Source: Neomicrococcus lactis (lineage in GTDB: Bacteria > Actinomycetota > Actinomycetes > Actinomycetales > Micrococcaceae). From it: 64,000 bases of DNA. The stretch lies in assembly GCF_014200305.1 (NCBI RefSeq), contig NZ_JACHBL010000001.1, positions 1,674,001-1,738,000 of the forward strand, in the 5' to 3' direction. Below, piece after piece: positions 46,083 to 53,988 of the stretch (position 1 is its first letter; every line of letters starts with the position of its first letter). Below the pieces are notes generated by a model. It did no database searches and was not told the origin of the DNA. It saw only the letters and a program-made list of their open reading frames with translations. The translations under genes were made by a program, and so were the position numbers.

Positions 46083-47257
46083 GCGTTTGGGACGATCTTC
46101 CAGGACAAGAACACGCAGTAGAGCAATTGCGCCGGGCAGCCGAGAGCGGCTCGCCTACTCATGCGTGGCTCATGACGGGCCCTCCGGGGTCTGGCCGCTC
46201 TAATGCAGCGCGCGCTTTTGCCGCCGCACTGCTGTGTGAAAACACGAGTGGCAACCTCGGCTGCGGAGAATGCTCCGCGTGCCGCACGGTTCTGGCTGAC
46301 TCGAATCCTGACGTCTCCACGGTGGTGACGGAAAACGTCACCTACATGATCGAGGACGTACGCGAGCTCATCACGAAGGCTCAAGACCGCCCGGCTTCTG
46401 GCAAGTGGCGCGTGATCATCATGGAGGATGCGGACCGCATGACGGAACGCACCACCAACGTGCTCCTCAAGGCCATCGAAGAGCCACCGCCACATTCCTT
46501 GTGGATCCTGTGCGCGCCGAGTCCCGCCGACGTGCTGGTGACCATCCGTTCGCGTTGCCGCAATGTGAATCTTCGTGTGCCATCTCGTGAATCCGTGACG
46601 GAGCTGCTCATTCGCCGCGATGGCCTCTCCCCCGAACAAGCGGACTTCGCCGCTCGGGTGAGCCAGGGTCACATTGGCATTGCTCGTCGTCTGGCGCGCT
46701 CGGAAGAAACCCGGAAGCGCCGCGAGACCACGGTCCGCATTCCTTTTGCACTCAAGACAGCCTCGGATGCCGTCCGTGCTGCCGGAACACTCGTTGACCT
46801 TGCCACGGCCGAAGCCACCTCGTCCGCGGATGATCGCGCTGCTGAAGAAGAGCGTGGCCTACGTACGGCGTTTGGCATCGGTGCGGACGCCACCATCCCG
46901 CCGCAGCTTCGCTCCCAGTTCAAGCAGATCGAAGAGACGCGCAAGCGCCGCGCACGTCGAGGCATCCACGACTCGTTGGACCGCTCACTACTGGACGTCG
47001 CGACGGTGTATCGCGACGTGCTGACGCTGCAGCTGGAGACCAACGAAGAGCTCATCAACGAGCACATGCGCGAACCTCTCCAAGACTTTGCAGACAAAGC
47101 GCAGCCCACCGAGACTCTCGCTCGCATCGACGCGATCGGTCTGGCTCGCCACCACATTGCAGCTAACGTGAATCCACTCATGGCCGTCGAAGCCATGATG
47201 GTCGCCCTGATTTCTCACCACTCGAATTACCCGGCATCCAGAGGAGCCCGTTCGTGA
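46079..47257 (+). CDS. holB: DNA polymerase III subunit delta'
   Basis: This 392-residue clamp-loader subunit belongs to the AAA+ family. The degenerate P-loop GPPGSGRSNAA has Arg where active ATPases have Lys, as expected for non-hydrolysing delta'. The zinc module is LGCGECSACRTVL; the sensor-side motif DADRMTERTTNVLLKAIEEP and SRC motif (IRSRCRNVNLRVP) are present. It overlaps tmk by 4 bp and the following gene by 4 bp (GTGA), showing a tightly coupled operon. Confidence 0.95.
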   Translation: MSVWDDLPGQEHAVEQLRRAAESGSPTHAWLMTGPPGSGRSNAARAFAAALLCENTSGNLGCGECSACRTVLADSNPDVSTVVTENVTYMIEDVRELITKAQDRPASGKWRVIIMEDADRMTERTTNVLLKAIEEPPPHSLWILCAPSPADVLVTIRSRCRNVNLRVPSRESVTELLIRRDGLSPEQADFAARVSQGHIGIARRLARSEETRKRRETTVRIPFALKTASDAVRAAGTLVDLATAEATSSADDRAAEEERGLRTAFGIGADATIPPQLRSQFKQIEETRKRRARRGIHDSLDRSLLDVATVYRDVLTLQLETNEELINEHMREPLQDFADKAQPTETLARIDAIGLARHHIAANVNPLMAVEAMMVALISHHSNYPASRGARS

Positions 47258-48807
47258 CAAAGACCCGACTCAAGCTGGCCGCCTTGCTCGCAAGCGTGGC
47301 CCTTGCCTTGACCGCGTGCGTACCCGGAACCTCGTCCCCCACGCAGGGTGGAGCGTCCGGAACGGCTACTACGACGGCGCAAGCTGCGGCGTCGTCCTTG
47401 CCGGCGGCTCCCGCAGGGCTTGAGGCGTACTACGGACAGAAGCCCGAGTGGGCGAAGTGCGGAAATCTTGAATGCGCCACGGTGGAAGTACCGATGGATT
47501 ACGCGAATCCGGGCGGCAAGCGCATCAAGATCGCCGTCAATCGGCTCAAGGCAACCGGCGACGCTCAAGGTTCCGTTCTCGTGAATCCCGGCGGACCCGG
47601 CGCTTCCGGCGTGGATTTGGTAGCCACCGGCAGTGCGATGTTCAGCACCACGTTGAAGAAGAACTTCAATATTGTGGGCTTTGATCCGCGTGGTGTTTCG
47701 CAGTCCGAGCCGGTGAAATGTCTGACTGACAAGGAACGCGACGAAGCGGCCCAAGACAACGTAGGTCCAGAGAAGACCACCGAGTACATGGATCACGTGG
47801 AGAAGTCCGTCAAGGAATACACCGCGAAGTGCAAAGAGAACTCCGGCGAAATTCTCTCCTTCATGGACACGCAATCCTCCGCGCGCGACCTCGACATTCT
47901 GCGTGACGCCATGGGCGACGCCAAGCTGAACTACCTCGGCTATTCCTACGGAACCAAGCTCGGCTCCACGTACGCAGGACTGTTCCAGCAGAACACGGGA
48001 CGTCTAGTGCTCGACGGCGCCATGGATCCTTCCTTGGACGAAAGCGCGCTGACGATCGGCCAAGCCAAAGGCTTCGAAAAGGCGATTACCGCGTACTTGC
48101 AAGACTGCCTCAAGCAACCAAACAACTGCCCTTTTGATGGCACCGTGGATGACGCGCGTGAACAGTTGATGGTGCTCATGGACTCCGTAGTTGAGGCTCC
48201 GGTCCCCACCAACTCAGGACGCGAAGTTTCCATCACGCAGTTTGTCAACGGATTTATCACGCCGTTCTACGAGGATTCGCTGTGGCCCATGCTGACCATG
48301 GCGCTCAACGACATACTGAATGACGACAACGGTGACACCCTGTTGGCTCTCGCGGATGCCTCGGCCGGCCGCGAAGACAACGGGAAGTACAAAGGCAACC
48401 AAGAGGATGCTTTCAACGCCGTGAACTGCTTGGATTACACGCGCGGCACGACTCGCGAAGAAATGCTCAAAGAATACGACGAGCTTGAAAAGGCATCGCC
48501 GATCCTCGGCAAGTACCTCGCCTTCGGCGGGTTCATGTGCGACTCCTGGCCGGTAGCCGAAAAGGGCACGCCAGCTCCGGCCTCTGCAGACAACGCGGCT
48601 TCGATCGTCATCATCGGCACCACCGGTGACCCAGCAACGCCATACGAATGGGCGCAGGCGCTGCGCAAGCAGCTCAAGACCTCAACCTTGGTGACCTACG
48701 AGGGCCAGGGCCACACGGCCTACGGCCGCTCGAACAGCTGCATCTCCGAAGCCGTGGACAAGTACTTCGTGGAAGGCACCGTCCCGCAGGACGGGCTGAA
48801 GTGCTAA
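47254..48807 (+). CDS. Secreted alpha/beta-hydrolase lipoprotein (tripeptidyl aminopeptidase family)
   Basis: This 517-residue exported hydrolase resembles the SlpD/SlpE tripeptidyl aminopeptidases. The signal and lipobox are LAALLASVALALTACVPG, followed by a Ser/Thr/Ala-rich tether. The catalytic Ser is in NYLGYSYGTKLGSTYAGLF, and a C-terminal TAP-like domain contains the Asp region (GTTGDPATPYEWA) and His in YEGQGHTAYGRSNSC. Homologues following holB are common in actinobacteria. GAGGAG precedes the GTG at 47254, which overlaps the holB stop. Confidence 0.9.
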   Translation: MTKTRLKLAALLASVALALTACVPGTSSPTQGGASGTATTTAQAAASSLPAAPAGLEAYYGQKPEWAKCGNLECATVEVPMDYANPGGKRIKIAVNRLKATGDAQGSVLVNPGGPGASGVDLVATGSAMFSTTLKKNFNIVGFDPRGVSQSEPVKCLTDKERDEAAQDNVGPEKTTEYMDHVEKSVKEYTAKCKENSGEILSFMDTQSSARDLDILRDAMGDAKLNYLGYSYGTKLGSTYAGLFQQNTGRLVLDGAMDPSLDESALTIGQAKGFEKAITAYLQDCLKQPNNCPFDGTVDDAREQLMVLMDSVVEAPVPTNSGREVSITQFVNGFITPFYEDSLWPMLTMALNDILNDDNGDTLLALADASAGREDNGKYKGNQEDAFNAVNCLDYTRGTTREEMLKEYDELEKASPILGKYLAFGGFMCDSWPVAEKGTPAPASADNAASIVIIGTTGDPATPYEWAQALRKQLKTSTLVTYEGQGHTAYGRSNSCISEAVDKYFVEGTVPQDGLKC

Positions 48808-48835
48808 CGCTGCAAAGAACTGACCAAGCCTCGAA

Positions 48836-49774
48836 TCAGGCCACGCCTGCAGAAGTAAACCTCTCGTAGGCCAGCTCCAGAAGATCCCGTCGCGGTTGTT
48901 CCTTCTTATTCTCCGGGAGCTTCATGAGCTTGCTGTCATGAAGCTCCTTGAGTCCGTGCTGCAACATAGGTCCGTCGATTTCTTCCAGCAGATCTGGTCG
49001 AATCTTGACGACGAAGTCCGGAGTCACGCCCAGAATATTTGAGTCGAAAGCCGCATGGTGGATCTTGCACAGCGCCATTCCATTCACGACCGAAGCGATG
49101 CCAAGGTCATGCCGATCCGGCATGATGTGCGCTGCGTCAAGCAGCTGATAGTGCCCCAGATTGCAGACCGCGCATCTCGTTTCATATGCCCGCAGTACAG
49201 CTGCACGGAAGACCGGCTGGTGAAGTCGGACCGTCGTCTCCGTGCGAAGGTAGCGACGGATCGTTTCCTGGATCGGGCTTTCTTGACCGACGACATCTGG
49301 GATGATCGCAGCCGAGTCCATGGGAGCAACGACGAAGCGCTGGAGATGCGGCTCCTCGTCCACCAGAAAGACGGGTGCGACCACTTGATACCGAGCTGGC
49401 GATCGGCCAATTCCAACGAACCAGATCATCGGCAACTGCCGTTTCATGGACTCGCGGAGGGCAACGTTCGTGAAGAGGAATGGATCGTCGCCTTCCCACA
49501 TGTAGCGTGGCAATCCGTCGGCACCGATTTCGTCTTCGTACGGTCGCTCTTTGCCCGGCTCACGGAAAGTCGTCACGATGGTCAGCGCACCAACAAATCC
49601 TTTGGGTCGCCAGATTCCTCGGGACTGGTCGATGAGGCGGAATCTCTCGCCTTCAAACCTGAATTCAGCGATTTCTTCACGGGTCAGAGGGAGCCGTCCG
49701 TTATCGGTCACCATGGACAGCCATTCAATAGCTTCGAGGCGAAGCTTGTTTTCTCTGTCCGCCGAGGTCGCCAC
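48836..49774 (-). CDS. HNH endonuclease (predicted restriction endonuclease, HNH_2 type)
   Basis: This 312-residue protein has an N-terminal region (about 1-200) that resembles the recognition part of predicted HNH restriction enzymes (RFRLIDQSRGIWRPKGF; PRYMWEGDDPFLFTNVALRE) and a C-terminal HNH_2 nuclease: zinc Cys pair in RCAVCNLGHYQ, first His in LDAAHIMPD, Asn in VVNGMALCKIHHAAFDSN. No cognate methyltransferase or other restriction subunit adjoins it, so a modification-dependent or orphan role is possible. The GTG at 49774 has AAAGG upstream; an in-frame extension reaches 49864. It is convergent with the hydrolase gene. Confidence 0.8.
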   Translation of the reverse strand: MATSADRENKLRLEAIEWLSMVTDNGRLPLTREEIAEFRFEGERFRLIDQSRGIWRPKGFVGALTIVTTFREPGKERPYEDEIGADGLPRYMWEGDDPFLFTNVALRESMKRQLPMIWFVGIGRSPARYQVVAPVFLVDEEPHLQRFVVAPMDSAAIIPDVVGQESPIQETIRRYLRTETTVRLHQPVFRAAVLRAYETRCAVCNLGHYQLLDAAHIMPDRHDLGIASVVNGMALCKIHHAAFDSNILGVTPDFVVKIRPDLLEEIDGPMLQHGLKELHDSKLMKLPENKKEQPRRDLLELAYERFTSAGVA

Positions 49775-49849
49775 AGCCCGCCTTTTCAAAAACTTTGATG
49801 CGGAAAATCTCTGCACCCAAACGTCATGTTCCCGGCAGCCTATCCCGTT

Positions 49850-49879
49850 TTGACCGAACTGCACAGGATCAAGTAAAGT
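49850..49879 (+). promoter_or_regulatory. Promoter of tRNA-Thr
   Basis: TTGACC (49850-49855), an 18-bp spacer and TAAAGT (49874-49879) lie 25 bp upstream of the tRNA. The -10 is identical to that of both rRNA promoters. Confidence 0.65.
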
Positions 49880-49904
49880 TATTTCTCGCGGCCACGGCCG
49901 CTCA

Positions 49905-49980
49905 GCCTCAATAGCTCAGTCGGTAGAGCGTTTCACTCGTAATGAAAAGGTCGCCAGTTCGATTCTGGCTTGAGGCTCCA
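49905..49980 (+). tRNA. tRNA-Thr (anticodon CGT), CCA encoded
   Basis: Cloverleaf: acceptor GCCTCAA/TTGAGGC, D arm GCTC...GAGC, anticodon stem TTTCA/TGAAA with loop CTCGTAA (anticodon CGT, reads ACG), T arm GCCAG TTCGATT CTGGC. Discriminator T is at 49977 and CCA at 49978-49980. Confidence 0.95.
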
Positions 49981-49982
49981 TA

Positions 49983-50017
49983 GAAGCCCCGGGATAGCGA
50001 ACGGATCCCGGGGTTTC
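49983..50017. terminator. Terminator after tRNA-Thr
   Basis: Arms GAAGCCCCGGGAT and ATCCCGGGGTTTC (one wobble) enclose about 9 bases directly after the tRNA. Confidence 0.75.
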
Positions 50018-50048
50018 GACCTTTAACAAGCCATTTCTAAAAGTCCCG

Positions 50049-50804
50049 TTATTCGGACTCTGGCTCTTCTTCTCGGCGCAATCCCCCCATGTCATAGACA
50101 CGGAACATCAGCGCATTCTCCACGCCGGTTGCTTTGCCTTGCTCCGCGAGCATCGGCGGAATGAAATCCTCCGGCTTCGGATGACCCTTCACGTGGGCCA
50201 GATACGCCTTGTGACAGTTCAAAGACGCCACGGCCGCATCCACATCTGCCGAGGTCAGCTCTACGAAGTGCGTCGGCCGATCACTGCCCGTGACCAAGAT
50301 GGCGTTGACGTGCCACTTAGGCAGGTTCTCCTCCTCGTAGAGCTCCCGGAAGCACCAGTCGTTGTCGGCATCGCGAACAGCATCCAACGTCGCCAAGGAA
50401 GCGGCGCGATGGTCTGCTTGGTTGAGCGATCCGTACGCTTCGACGTCGTACGGCCCAATCACCACCACATTCGGCTTGAACTGGCGAACGTAACGAGCAA
50501 TGTCCTTGCGCAACGAAAGCGAGTACTCCACCGCACCATCCGGATAATCCAGGACTTCAAGGTGGGAAACACCCACTTCGCGGCACGCATCCTGCTGCTC
50601 TCTCAACCGCAGCGGACCCACAACGTCCGGCGCATCCGCCATACCCGCTTCACCGGCCGTGAGCTGCAAATAGTGCACTTCCGCACCCGCAGCCACCCAC
50701 TGGTGAACGGCGGCGCTGGTGCCGTACTCGTTGTCGTCAGGATGCGCGGCCACACACAGCACACGCTCGATATTTTCAGTTGGCAACCGCTGAAATTCAC
50801 TCAT
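50049..50804 (-). CDS. PIG-L family N-acetylglucosaminyl deacetylase-like protein
   Basis: This 251-residue zinc hydrolase belongs to the LmbE/PIG-L family that includes MshB and Mca of mycothiol metabolism. Metal and catalytic motifs are VAAHPDDNEYGTSAAV and SLNQADHRAAS. The specific substrate is not evident, and its sequence is shorter and less motif-rich than MshB. TAGGCT (50816-50811) ends 6 bp before the ATG, suggesting a leaderless mRNA. A terminator separates it from the upstream aldo/keto reductase gene. Confidence 0.85.
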   Translation of the reverse strand: MSEFQRLPTENIERVLCVAAHPDDNEYGTSAAVHQWVAAGAEVHYLQLTAGEAGMADAPDVVGPLRLREQQDACREVGVSHLEVLDYPDGAVEYSLSLRKDIARYVRQFKPNVVVIGPYDVEAYGSLNQADHRAASLATLDAVRDADNDWCFRELYEEENLPKWHVNAILVTGSDRPTHFVELTSADVDAAVASLNCHKAYLAHVKGHPKPEDFIPPMLAEQGKATGVENALMFRVYDMGGLRREEEPESE

Positions 50805-50810
50805 ACCGCG

Positions 50811-50816
50811 AGCCTA
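50811..50816 (-). promoter_or_regulatory. -10 element of a leaderless promoter for the PIG-L gene
   Basis: On the minus strand TAGGCT is followed by CGCGGT and the ATG. Confidence 0.5.
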
Positions 50817-50878
50817 CGTGGCGCGGCCGTTAAGCGTAAGTGTGAAGACAACTAGGGCTGACCTCGGACATCACAAAA

Positions 50879-50921
50879 ATACCCCTCGGCGCCAGCCCCG
50901 AAAGGCGGCCCCGAGGGGTAT
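50879..50921 (-). terminator. Terminator after the aldo/keto reductase gene
   Basis: Stem ATACCCCTCGG / CCGAGGGGTAT is followed by a T-run on the minus strand (TATTTTTGTG), 15 bp after the stop. Confidence 0.85.
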
Positions 50922-50935
50922 CAGAAGCGTCAGGC

Positions 50936-51781
50936 TTACTCGAAGTTAGCGGTCAGCGGGTCAGCGCCAACGCGGCCTTCGGTGTCCTTGTCCAAAGCGT
51001 CGATCAGCGCGATGTCCTCTGCGGACAGCTTCACGTTGACGGCCTCGAAGTTCTCGCGGATGCGGGAAGAGGTCACGGACTTCGGGATCACTACGAAGCC
51101 CTTGGCGAGGTGCCATGCGATGACAACCTGCGCTGGCGTTGCGCCGACGCGTGCGCCGATTTCCGCGAACACTGGCTCGTCCAGAAGGCCCTTGCCGGAA
51201 CCCAGAGGCGAGTAGGACTCGTGGAGGATGTTGTGCTTGGCTTCGTAGGCTGCGAGTTCACGCTGCTGGAAGTGCGGGTGCGTTTCCACCTGGTGGATAA
51301 CGGGAGAAACGCCGGTTTCAGCGACGATCTCGTCCAGCGCCTGGGTGGAGAAGTTGGAGACACCAATGGACTTCACGCGGCCCTGCTTCTGCAGTTCCAC
51401 GAGGGCCTTCCAGGTGTCTACGTACTGGTTCTTGGCCGGCACCATCCAGTGGATGAGCAAGAGGTCAAGAGTGTCCAGGCCCAAACGCTCCATCGAGGCG
51501 TCGAAAGCGCGCAATGCGTTGTCGTAGCCGTGATCTGCGTTCCAGATCTTGGTGGTGATGAAGAGTTCGTCGCGGGCGATTCCGGAGGACGCGATAGCGC
51601 GGCCTACGCCTGCTTCGTTGCCGTAGATGCGGGCGGTATCGATGTGGCGGTAGCCAACTTCGAAAGCCTCGCCGACAACGCGCTCGGCGACGTCGTCTTC
51701 TACGCGCCATACGCCGTAGCCCAGCTGCGGGATGGAACGTCCGTCAGAGAAGGTGAGATTTGGGGATGTCAGTTCACTCAT
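50936..51781 (-). CDS. Aldo/keto reductase (2,5-diketogluconate reductase-like)
   Basis: This 281-residue NADPH-dependent oxidoreductase has the AKR tetrad: Asp and Tyr in DTARIYGNEAGVGRAI, Lys in ITTKIWNADHGYD and His in LLIHWMVPAKNQYVDTW. SIGVSNFSTQALDEI and the cofactor motif IPKSVTSSRIRENF are family signatures of the AKR5 group. The ATG at 51781 (MSELTSPNLTF) fits the family N-terminus; a 13-codon upstream extension is open. It follows the next upstream gene by 4 bp. Confidence 0.9.
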   Translation of the reverse strand: MSELTSPNLTFSDGRSIPQLGYGVWRVEDDVAERVVGEAFEVGYRHIDTARIYGNEAGVGRAIASSGIARDELFITTKIWNADHGYDNALRAFDASMERLGLDTLDLLLIHWMVPAKNQYVDTWKALVELQKQGRVKSIGVSNFSTQALDEIVAETGVSPVIHQVETHPHFQQRELAAYEAKHNILHESYSPLGSGKGLLDEPVFAEIGARVGATPAQVVIAWHLAKGFVVIPKSVTSSRIRENFEAVNVKLSAEDIALIDALDKDTEGRVGADPLTANFE

Positions 51782-51785
51782 AGGT

Positions 51786-52286
51786 TCATGATGCCAGTTC
51801 TTTGAGCTTGGCTTCTGCACGCTCCACGCCGCCCGCCACGGCCGCTACCCGGCGGCGGACGTTCTGAGCCGGCACACTTTCCGCGGAATCTAGGGGATTA
51901 AGTACGACGCCGCCGCTTGAGTTATCGAGCGAAGCCATCGCTAGTGCCTGGGCGGCTTGGGCGAGGTCGTTCGCAGTGTGCGAAAGTTCGCGGTGAATCT
52001 GCACGCCTTCGCCGGGGATATTGTTCTCGTCGCTAGGCCACTTCGCTTGAGCGTTCACGCAGATGGAACGCACCCGCGGCAAGAGGTCCGCACACTCGTT
52101 AGCGAGGGCGACCATGGAGTTGTGGAATGCGTGGTCATCCGTGCTGGATGAGTCCTGCTCCAAGATCTGATGGAATCGGTCCAACGCGCGCACATAGCGG
52201 TCATGGGCGCGACGCCACACGCCGTTCCCGAGTTCTTTGTTGTCTTTCCGATGCGCCCGCCAAGCGCTGAAAACTCCATCTCCCAT
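51786..52286 (-). CDS. Hypothetical protein, helical
   Basis: This 166-residue protein (MGDGVFSAWRAHRKDNKELG) is not recognised. It is predicted to be mostly alpha-helical and soluble, with a charged N-terminal half (RRAHDRYVRALDRFHQILEQ), a central ECADLLPRVRSICVNAQAKW segment and a coiled C-terminal helix (VAAVAGGVERAEAKLKELAS). There is no signal peptide. It is probably co-transcribed with the aldo/keto reductase gene 4 bp downstream. The start could instead be 52298. The IS1249-type element lies just upstream and may have displaced its promoter. Confidence 0.6.
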   Translation of the reverse strand: MGDGVFSAWRAHRKDNKELGNGVWRRAHDRYVRALDRFHQILEQDSSSTDDHAFHNSMVALANECADLLPRVRSICVNAQAKWPSDENNIPGEGVQIHRELSHTANDLAQAAQALAMASLDNSSGGVVLNPLDSAESVPAQNVRRRVAAVAGGVERAEAKLKELAS

Positions 52287-52320
52287 GCAAACAAGCATTT
52301 CATGTCCGCAGAGAGCGCAG

Positions 52321-52328
52321 GAAACTAG
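52321..52328. repeat. Left target-site duplication of the IS1249-type element
   Basis: GAAACTAG immediately precedes the left inverted repeat and is repeated exactly at 53632-53639. Confidence 0.9.
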
Positions 52329-53631
52329 GGGTTATAGGACATTAAAGTGTGTCTGATGGGGCTTGGTTGCCTTTATCGGCGCGGCTAAACGGGTGTTGGC
52401 ATACTTTTCGTTGTTTATTCGGGAAGCGTGGTTGACAACGAGCGTTTATGCGTCCTGTGTGGTGGCGGGCTGAAAAGGAACGGTTCCACGAGTGCTGGAG
52501 CTACCAGGTATCGCTGTAAATCGTGTGGCGCGAGTAGTTCTGAACGGATACAACGCGTCGACGTGCGTCGACGCCACGAGCTCTCCCGATTCCTGGAATG
52601 GCTGCTGGGAAACAAGACTCAATCCCAAGTCGCTCAGGGCGTGGATCCACGCTCGTTTCGTCGCTCCACACACTGGTGCTGGAACATTACTCCCGCGATC
52701 GAGGTCACCGGAGAGATCTATCCGGAAGTCCAGCTCGACGGCATCTATCTCGGTTCCTGGTGTTGCTTGATCGCGATCGCTGGCGAACACGTCATCGGTT
52801 ATCAATGGTGTGACACGGAAAAACGCGTGGCGTGGGAACAGCTCCTAACTCGTTTCCCCGCACCAGATTTGGTCGTGATTGATGGTGGTTCCGGGCTGGC
52901 ATCCGCGCTGAAACATTGCTGGCCCGAGACCCCTGTTCAACGCTGCCTGGTGCATATTCAACGCAACGTGCGCGTGCTGATCACGATGCGCCCCCGCACG
53001 ACCGCGGGCCGCGAACTACGGGCTATTTCCCTTGCCCTGACACGGATCACGAGCCAGGATCAAGCGCGTGCATGGCTACTTGCACTCAACCAGTGGCACG
53101 GAAAACATCACCAGATGCTGAACGAGAAAACCTACCGTTCGCACCACCGTGGTTCGCTGCCGCAAAGCGTGAGGCCGCACCAGCGCTGGTGGTTCACACA
53201 CGACCGGCTACGCAAGGCCTACCAACTCCTCGAGCGCGCCAGCCAACAAGAAGTCCTGTTCACCTATCTCAAAGACGAGCACCGCTCACGGAACGCCTCA
53301 TCAACAACGAACAGGATCGAAGGAGGCATCAACGCGCAGCTACGCAATCTTCTACGCAACCATCGCGGACTGACCCCTGAGCACGCTAAACGAGCCGTGG
53401 AATGGTTCCTCTACAAGCACTCCCAGAACCCAGCACCAGCCCACCAACTCATCAAAAAAGAACACTACGAGCCCGTCGCCTACACGCAAGAAATCGAGGA
53501 ACACATCGGACCCGCAGAACTCGGAACAGGACTCAACGCAAACGAAGGACTCTGGCACCGAAAAGGATGGGCCGGCCGCGCCTCCTAAAAAGACACGCCC
53601 GACCCAGACACACATTTATGTCCTATAACCC
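52329..53631 (+). mobile_element. IS1249-type insertion sequence (IS256 family), 1303 bp
   Basis: Terminal inverted repeats of 27 bp (GGGTTATAGGACAT... at 52329-52355 and its counterpart at 53605-53631) match at 25 positions. An exact 8-bp duplication GAAACTAG flanks the element, as expected for IS256-group transposition. One intact transposase gene is inside. The perfect duplication and open frame indicate a recent, probably active insertion. It sits between the aldo/keto reductase operon and the ybdD-cstA terminator. Confidence 0.93.
52428..53588 (+). CDS. IS1249-type transposase
   Basis: This 386-residue transposase begins with a zinc-ribbon-like segment (LCVLCGGGLKRNG ... YRCKSCGASS) and a DNA-binding helix region, then an RNase H-like core with Asp in QLDGIYLGSWC, Asp in DLVVIDGGSGLAS and Glu in STTNRIEGGINAQLRNLL. 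A VQRCLVHIQRNV motif (Cys/His) between them is typical of IS256/MULE-type transposases. The start is GTG at 52428. The frame is uninterrupted. Confidence 0.88.
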   Translation: MVDNERLCVLCGGGLKRNGSTSAGATRYRCKSCGASSSERIQRVDVRRRHELSRFLEWLLGNKTQSQVAQGVDPRSFRRSTHWCWNITPAIEVTGEIYPEVQLDGIYLGSWCCLIAIAGEHVIGYQWCDTEKRVAWEQLLTRFPAPDLVVIDGGSGLASALKHCWPETPVQRCLVHIQRNVRVLITMRPRTTAGRELRAISLALTRITSQDQARAWLLALNQWHGKHHQMLNEKTYRSHHRGSLPQSVRPHQRWWFTHDRLRKAYQLLERASQQEVLFTYLKDEHRSRNASSTTNRIEGGINAQLRNLLRNHRGLTPEHAKRAVEWFLYKHSQNPAPAHQLIKKEHYEPVAYTQEIEEHIGPAELGTGLNANEGLWHRKGWAGRAS

Positions 53632-53639
53632 GAAACTAG
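53632..53639. repeat. Right target-site duplication of the IS1249-type element
   Basis: GAAACTAG, identical to 52321-52328. Confidence 0.9.
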
Positions 53640-53648
53640 TTAACGCAA

Positions 53649-53688
53649 AACGGGCCCCACTTCAACAAATTGCGAAGTGGAGCCCGTT
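53649..53688 (-). terminator. Terminator of the cstA-ybdD operon
   Basis: Arms AACGGGCCCCACTTC and GAAGTGGAGCCCGTT (one mismatch) enclose 10 bases and are followed by TTTTGC on the minus strand, about 50 bp after the ybdD stop. Confidence 0.8.
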
Positions 53689-53740
53689 CTCATGCGAGTG
53701 ATATTTGATTATTGCTGATACTCAGCAATTTATGTGGGAT

Positions 53741-53962
53741 TTAGCAGCAACGTCCTTGCGGGTTGTCGTCTTGCCATTTGTTGTAATCCCGCCACCACTG
53801 CTTTTCGGTCATCGGCTCTTCGCCCGGATGACTCTTTGCGTGGTGTTCCAAATACCCTTTGTACTTGTCCCCCGTGAGGACACCCTCGAAGTACCCCGAG
53901 AGCGCTTTGGCACCGGCCTTGAGGGACGTGGTGCTTCCGCGGAATATCTCTCCGACAGACAT
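53741..53962 (-). CDS. ybdD: YbdD/YjiX-family small protein
   Basis: This 73-residue cytoplasmic protein carries the family motifs YKGYLEHHAKSHPGEEPMTE and WWRDYNKWQ and the characteristic C-terminal Arg-Cys-Cys. Family members are encoded next to CstA/BtsT pyruvate-type transporters and are needed for or modulate transport. AAGGAG lies 8 bp before the ATG. It follows cstA by 26 bp. Confidence 0.9.
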   Translation of the reverse strand: MSVGEIFRGSTTSLKAGAKALSGYFEGVLTGDKYKGYLEHHAKSHPGEEPMTEKQWWRDYNKWQDDNPQGRCC

Positions 53963-53988
53963 GAGTGGTCTCCTTGACGAGTGGTGGA

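Noticed and set aside
47366-47402. Palindrome ACGACGGCGCAAGCTGCGGCGTCGT as a regulatory site
   Set aside because: It lies in the Thr/Ala/Ser-rich tether of the lipoprotein hydrolase and follows from repeated ACG/GCG/TCG codons.
49905-50017. Genomic island attachment site at tRNA-Thr
   Set aside because: No integrase gene and no direct repeat of the tRNA 3' end were found in the flanking sequence.
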